NCBI GenBank assembly: GCA_039933015.1 | Contig: JBDTOX010000063.1 | Coordinates: 1 to 8,240 of the forward strand | Direction of reading: 5' to 3' | DNA length: 8,240 bases | Source: JBDTOX01 sp039933015 | GTDB lineage: Bacteria > Pseudomonadota > Gammaproteobacteria > Burkholderiales > Methylophilaceae | Shown here: piece by piece, positions 5,440 to 8,240 of the stretch | Numbering within the stretch: position 1 is the first letter of the stretch | How the letters are laid out: each line of letters begins with the position of its first letter | Position numbers and translations under genes: made by a program | Notes under the pieces: model-generated | Seen by the model: only the letters and a program-made list of their open reading frames with translations | Database searches by the model: none | What the model was told of the DNA's origin: nothing

Positions 5440-6531
5440 CTAAGATCGAAATGTGCGTACGCGGCGCAGCAGGTCCAAGACAAATCCGATAAACGTTGCT
5501 GACCATGCCACAAGCACGATGTACAGAAAGACTGGCGGCAGGAATCTGAGGAAGTCGAAGTCCATCGCCTCGATCATCTGGTTGGTGCTGGCCGCATACA
5601 TGCCGAGGGGGAAAACCGCGCCCCAGTAAAGCGGGTCGTACCTCAGCGGGAAGCGCTTGTACACGTGGCGCCATAGGGCGAGTATCACCAGCATAGGAAT
5701 CCACCAGGTGCCCGTCGCCCAATAAAAGACCGTAAACCCCTTGATAAACGGCAGTAGCGAGATCATAAAGGGCGCGTCGGGCGCGTTGATAATAAGCAGC
5801 GACCCTGCCAAGGTCGAAATCGCCATTGCGCCCATGTTGATCCAGTACGGTGGTGTTAGATCGTCGGGAGCAAGCCGGAAAAAGGTATAGCGGTAAAAGA
5901 TGAGTGACATCATCCAGATATACAGCATGCCGCCCCACAGCCACATCGAAAGCGCGAGGAAGTTCATTTCCAGCTTTCCAGGCTGATCGATGTGGGCAGC
6001 GAGTAGCGCGCTGAGCGCCGCTATCGATTGTGTTGCCACGACTGCAAGCAGCCAGGCACCATTGATCCCCTTGTCGAGGGTCGGTTTATGTTCCTTGACG
6101 GTGAAGCCCGCAAATATCGTGTAGGTCAGTCCAATCCAGAGCATGATCGCCACCCCCCAGAGCACAGTGCCTGTGGGGTAGTCAGCCGCGAGCAACACGA
6201 ACTGGCTCCCGAGGACGCCGGTCGCGGCCACGGTGGTGAAGAATCCGGGGCCGCGCAGATGATCGATCATGTCGCCGAAGAACAGGCGAGTGTGGCAAAC
6301 CATGCGTAGCACAGTCAGAAAGCACAGCGCGGCGTAGACAACAATATTAAGTTGAAACAACGCTTGTGCTATGCCTGGCATAAGCAGCAGATGAGCGGCG
6401 AGCGAGACGATACCCGTTGCCATGACCATGCCGAAATACGCGGGCGACATGCCGGCCAGCTCTGCAAGCACGCGCTCGCCTGGTGTCTCACGCCGTGCTG
6501 ACGTGCCACGTTCGTCGGGGCTTATCTTCAT
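5440..6531 (-). CDS. TDT-family (SLAC1/TehA-like) membrane transporter
   Basis: 363 aa, integral inner-membrane protein with about ten hydrophobic helices, the expected topology and length for the tellurite-resistance/dicarboxylate transporter family (SLAC1 fold). Family landmarks are PAYFGMVMATGIVS in the first helix (residues 30-43) and FPLGMYAAST near 307-316. Relatives include TehA, Mae1-type malate carriers, sulfite exporters and plant SLAC1 anion channels; the substrate cannot be read here. ATG 6531 is chosen because the protein homology begins after it. A TTG at 6561 would add ten residues and lies 5 nt from an attC R' box, and neither start has a clear ribosome site. A long membrane protein is unusual cargo for a cassette. 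Its downstream attC looks incomplete, so it may be fixed in place. Confidence 0.85.
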   Translation of the reverse strand: MKISPDERGTSARRETPGERVLAELAGMSPAYFGMVMATGIVSLAAHLLLMPGIAQALFQLNIVVYAALCFLTVLRMVCHTRLFFGDMIDHLRGPGFFTTVAATGVLGSQFVLLAADYPTGTVLWGVAIMLWIGLTYTIFAGFTVKEHKPTLDKGINGAWLLAVVATQSIAALSALLAAHIDQPGKLEMNFLALSMWLWGGMLYIWMMSLIFYRYTFFRLAPDDLTPPYWINMGAMAISTLAGSLLIINAPDAPFMISLLPFIKGFTVFYWATGTWWIPMLVILALWRHVYKRFPLRYDPLYWGAVFPLGMYAASTNQMIEAMDFDFLRFLPPVFLYIVLVAWSATFIGFVLDLLRRVRTFRS

Positions 6532-6566
6532 GATGCGCAGATTGGCATCAGTGAAGAGCAAGTCAC

Positions 6567-6663
6567 GTATAACGTTTGAATTAAGGGGCGGTTACCCATG
6601 CGGGCATTCTGACGCTTCCTGCACGCTCCTGCAATGGTTGTAACGTCCTCTTGAACGTTGCTG
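6567..6663 (-). repeat. attC-like site upstream of the TDT gene
   Basis: Minus-strand R' is GTTATAC (6567-6573), preceded by the L'-like CTTAATTCAA. R'' is a degenerate CAGCAAC (6657-6663). The arms align as an imperfect palindrome: AACGTT, a GG-rich block, GTTAC and CCAT(T)GC occur in the same order from both ends. Box matches are poor, but the long paired arms support a 97-bp attC. Confidence 0.55.
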
Positions 6664-6754
6664 TCAGGCTTGCGGCCTTACCTTGCTTCACTATTGTTGC
6701 ATCGAAATGACAGACGTCCTGCCAATGGATTACGAGCGTGCTCACGGGCTCCAC
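6581..6754 (-). CDS. 57-aa cassette ORF running into the attC
   Basis: From GTG 6754 the frame encodes 57 residues beginning VEPVSTLVIHWQDVCHFDAT and ending RMPAWVTAP, with TAA at 6581-6583 inside the attC L' region. The frame is open for 24 more codons upstream, to a TGA at 6827-6829, with no ATG, so the start is uncertain and no ribosome site is visible. It spans nearly all the sequence between two attC sites and has no recognisable domain. It is either a genuine short cassette protein using a non-ATG start, a fragment of a longer gene, or an open frame without product. Confidence 0.35.
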   Translation of the reverse strand: MEPVSTLVIHWQDVCHFDATIVKQGKAASLTATFKRTLQPLQERAGSVRMPAWVTAP

Positions 6755-6859
6755 GAACTTTAATTTGGTATGCAGGCGGGGCAGGTCACCGCGACCGGGG
6801 CCGGAAGGATTCCCAGGTGGTTTTCCTCAATTAAGAAAATTTACGATAGACCTGGGGGA

Positions 6860-6951
6860 GCCTAACGTGCCACATCACCGGGCTGCCGTGAAACGCTGAA
6901 GGTATGATAAGCGGCCAATTTCGGCAGCTCCGATGCATGTGATTGTTAGGC
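6860..6951 (-). repeat. attC site of the 303-aa gene cassette
   Basis: Minus-strand R'' is GCCTAAC (6945-6951) and R' is GTTAGGC (6860-6866), both perfect. Within, CACAT, CGG and GCTGCCG occur in matching order from each end, forming an interrupted stem over 92 bp. It begins 31 nt after the 303-aa gene's stop. This is the clearest attC in the window. Confidence 0.88.
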
Positions 6952-6982
6952 AGCGGTCAGATACTGGACACACCCTAATCGG

Positions 6983-7894
6983 CTAGACTATGGGACAACC
7001 AAGCTTTCGTGACCTTTGCCGCAATTGTCCGAGCGTTTGCAGAATTTTTTTCCGCTCGTTGATATCGGAAGCACTCTTCAATTCTTCTAGTAGCGATTGA
7101 ATTTGTTCGGCAATCTTGGCGCATTGATCGGGAACTACGACGGGACCGTCCAAATTGATAAACATCGCTGTGATTTCCCAATCACCGTTGCCGTCGCTCT
7201 CGTCGTCTTTCCAGCGGCGCACGAAGGTTTTGAAATTAACTTCGGTAAAATCGTCTTGATTTACCGTCCATGCCTCGGTTCCAATTTTATCGTCGTTGTT
7301 GCCGACGGTCCCGTACCAGGCGGTTTGGGCGCCACTCATGTACTCGAGAATTGCACCCGTTACCATCTTGGCTGCCATGGTTTTGACCGCCTCTATTTGC
7401 GCGTCGATTTGCTCCTTGGTTGGTGGCGAAGTGGCGTGTTGAAAACTCGCCGCTGCCTTTGCCACCCCGAGCCGAACCGCTTCGACCAATGCGTTGTAAC
7501 CAGTGGTAGCGATATTGTTCGGCCAGCTGTCTTGTTCCATCAGGACGACGACTGCTCCAGCGATCCCTGGCAAATCGTCGCCGATTACCATTCGGAGAGT
7601 TGGATCGTTCACAGGAATAGGTTTGAGTAGCGTAGTCTGCGTGCCGAGCGCTTCCGGAATCACGACCCGGTCGCCCTGGTCCACATCCGTATCGCCGAGA
7701 TTACCGTGGTTACCGTTGGTGGCGATGATCGTCGGGAAACCAATTAAACCCACTGCATCCACTGCGAAACTATCGCCGTCTATCTTAAAGAATACTGGCC
7801 ACAAATATGGTTCCGCGTTGCCGATTCCGTCCGCCTCGTCGCGACACAATATATCGACCAGCTGGGTTTTGAGATGAATCGCTGTCCTTGCCAT
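6983..7894 (-). CDS. Conserved-looking 303-aa cassette protein, function unknown
   Basis: I cannot name a function. The protein looks soluble, with no signal peptide. The N-terminal half is beta-rich and full of Gly/Asp turns: CRDEADGIGNAEPYLWPVFF (17-36), then a Gly/Asn/Asp-rich loop (58-76) and IGDDLPGIAGAVVVLMEQDSW (104-124). A helical middle follows (131-186), then a second acidic, Trp-containing beta section (190-250, with DESDGNGDWEI) and a charged helical C terminus (258-298). The acidic Gly/Asn loops could bind metal, but no catalytic motif is evident. ATG 7894 has AAGGAG (7901-7906) 6 nt upstream and lies 38 nt after an attC R' box. The stop lies 31 nt before the next attC, so the gene occupies one complete cassette of about 1.07 kb. 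Confidence 0.85.
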   Translation of the reverse strand: MARTAIHLKTQLVDILCRDEADGIGNAEPYLWPVFFKIDGDSFAVDAVGLIGFPTIIATNGNHGNLGDTDVDQGDRVVIPEALGTQTTLLKPIPVNDPTLRMVIGDDLPGIAGAVVVLMEQDSWPNNIATTGYNALVEAVRLGVAKAAASFQHATSPPTKEQIDAQIEAVKTMAAKMVTGAILEYMSGAQTAWYGTVGNNDDKIGTEAWTVNQDDFTEVNFKTFVRRWKDDESDGNGDWEITAMFINLDGPVVVPDQCAKIAEQIQSLLEELKSASDINERKKILQTLGQLRQRSRKLGCPIV

Positions 7895-7932
7895 GTCGTT
7901 CTCCTTTGCTTTAGTTGTTGGTACTTACTGAC

Positions 7933-8052
7933 GCCTGACGTTCCGCATGACCGGCAGACCGGAGCGGGGTTTGACTTGTGCAATGATGAGCGGTCGCGAA
8001 TGCACAATTTAAACTCCGCGAAGGGCTGTCCGAGTTGATGCAGGAGTTAGAT
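7933..8052 (-). repeat. Long attC site of the rightmost cassette
   Basis: Minus-strand R'' is ATCTAAC (8046-8052), exact. R' is GTCAGGC (7933-7939), one base off. The arms pair over most of 120 bp: TTCCGCAT with TGCAT blocks, CGGAG/CTCCG, and TTGTGCA/TGCACAA nearest the loop. The stop of the preceding ORF lies 1 nt before R''. Confidence 0.75.
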
Positions 8053-8053
8053 A

Positions 8054-8240
8054 TTATTGGCATATGAATACGCTGACGTAGCCTGGAGTGGGGTACGCAA
8101 TCTCTTGGAACTGCACTTTCACACCGTTGGTTGCGAGCATCTTCGCCAAGGCGCTTGCAATTGGTCGTTCCTCAGGCGGTGTAAAGCGAACTATGTTTGT
8201 ATTGATACTGTAGCCCGGTTTTTGATTGATGCTTTCAGGT
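8054..8240 (-). CDS. C-terminal end of an unrecognised cassette protein
   Basis: Partial: the frame is open from the window's right edge and ends at TAA 8054-8056, 1 nt before an attC R'' box. The visible 61 residues include NIVRFTPPEERPIASALAKM, a helix, then VQFQEIAYPTPGYVSVFICQ, giving a strand-helix-strand pattern. Too short to identify. Position and stop placement support a genuine cassette gene whose start is outside the window. Confidence 0.6.
   Translation of the reverse strand, partial: PESINQKPGYSINTNIVRFTPPEERPIASALAKMLATNGVKVQFQEIAYPTPGYVSVFICQ

Larger units (their letters stand above)
1..8240 (-). mobile_element. Integron gene-cassette array (no integrase in window)
   Basis: Genes on the minus strand are separated by attC-like sites at 7933-8052, 6860-6951, 6567-6663, 5098-5209, 4447-4514 and 2992-3056. 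A half site lies at 5396-5402 and a possible site start at 25-31. Each pairs an RYYYAAC-type box with a GTTRRRY-type box around imperfect inverted repeats. The sequences differ from one another, as attC sites do, unlike direct repeats. The arrangement box, ribosome-binding site, ORF, stop, box recurs with little spare DNA: stops lie within R'' (4509, 5204), 1 nt before it (8054) or 31-34 nt before it (6983, 3091, 65). Cassette orientation is read from ORF direction and from the extrahelical base at 2992-3056. The integrase and attI would lie to the right of the window. Several sites have degenerate boxes, so the array looks partly old. Confidence 0.8.

Noticed and set aside
5405..5944. 179-aa minus-strand frame overlapping the TDT gene
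   Set aside because: It is a different frame of the transporter's 3' half, with low-complexity residues and no membrane pattern.
5440..6531. Calling the transporter a tellurite-resistance gene (tehA)
   Set aside because: The TDT family covers anion channels, dicarboxylate carriers and sulfite exporters. No tehB partner is present and substrate cannot be read from sequence.
7780..8007. Minus-strand frame beginning MCIRDR, resembling the peptide that arises from Nextera adapter sequence
   Set aside because: The DNA here (TTGTGCATTCGCGACCGC on the minus strand) is not the adapter sequence. The match is a coincidence in an attC stem, and the frame lies across the 303-aa gene start.
1..8240. CRISPR array or insertion sequence as explanation of the repeats
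   Set aside because: The repeats are not uniform direct repeats with regular spacers, and there is no transposase or paired terminal inverted repeat. The box-and-arm pattern fits attC sites.

Overview
The window reads as a stretch of an integron gene-cassette array with every gene on the minus strand. At least six attC-like recombination sites (imperfect inverted repeats bounded by RYYYAAC and GTTRRRY boxes) separate short transcription units. Stop codons fall inside or just before the R'' boxes, and several strong Shine-Dalgarno sites lie shortly after the R' boxes. No integron integrase or attI is present, so the integrase end would lie beyond position 8240. The GC-rich coding style, the attC type (GCCTAAC / GTTAGGC boxes) and the array itself suggest an environmental beta- or gammaproteobacterium with a sedentary chromosomal integron. 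This is inference; no taxonomic marker gene is present.

Layout in transcription order, right to left: the C-terminal end of an unrecognised protein (8054-8240) and its 120-bp attC (7933-8052); a 303-aa conserved-looking protein of unknown function (6983-7894) and a near-textbook attC (6860-6951); a tiny ORF of about 57 aa (6581-6754) that runs into a third attC (6567-6663); a SLAC1/TehA-type TDT membrane transporter (5440-6531) followed by only half an attC (5396-5402); a 48-aa ORF (5204-5350) whose stop lies in the R'' box of the next attC (5098-5209); an unrecognised 189-aa protein (4509-5078) whose stop codon is inside the R'' box of attC 4447-4514; a two-gene unit of a 75-aa domain and a trypsin-like serine protease that carries the same domain at its N terminus (3091-4393), with attC 2992-3056; and finally a two-gene unit (65-2813).

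The last unit is the most interesting. A 132-aa protein with a hydrophobic N-terminal helix resembling the bacterial Bell (HeLo/HELL-like) cell-death domain is encoded directly upstream of a 780-aa NB-ARC/TPR protein, a bacterial NLR. The C terminus of the first and the N terminus of the second carry the same gap-free 20-residue motif, F-x-G-P-V-x-G-x-T-I-G-D-x-N-x-V-x-N-x-F. That is the architecture of NLR-associated bacterial amyloid signalling (BASS) pairs: the NLR senses a trigger, oligomerises, and templates the amyloid motif of the effector, which then attacks the membrane. Finding such a pair inside what looks like one roughly 3-kb integron cassette suggests an anti-phage or abortive-infection module carried by an integron. 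The adjacent protease plus stand-alone N-terminal domain, and the unrecognised 189-aa and 303-aa cassettes, are candidates for further undescribed defence or stress functions, but the sequence alone does not show this.
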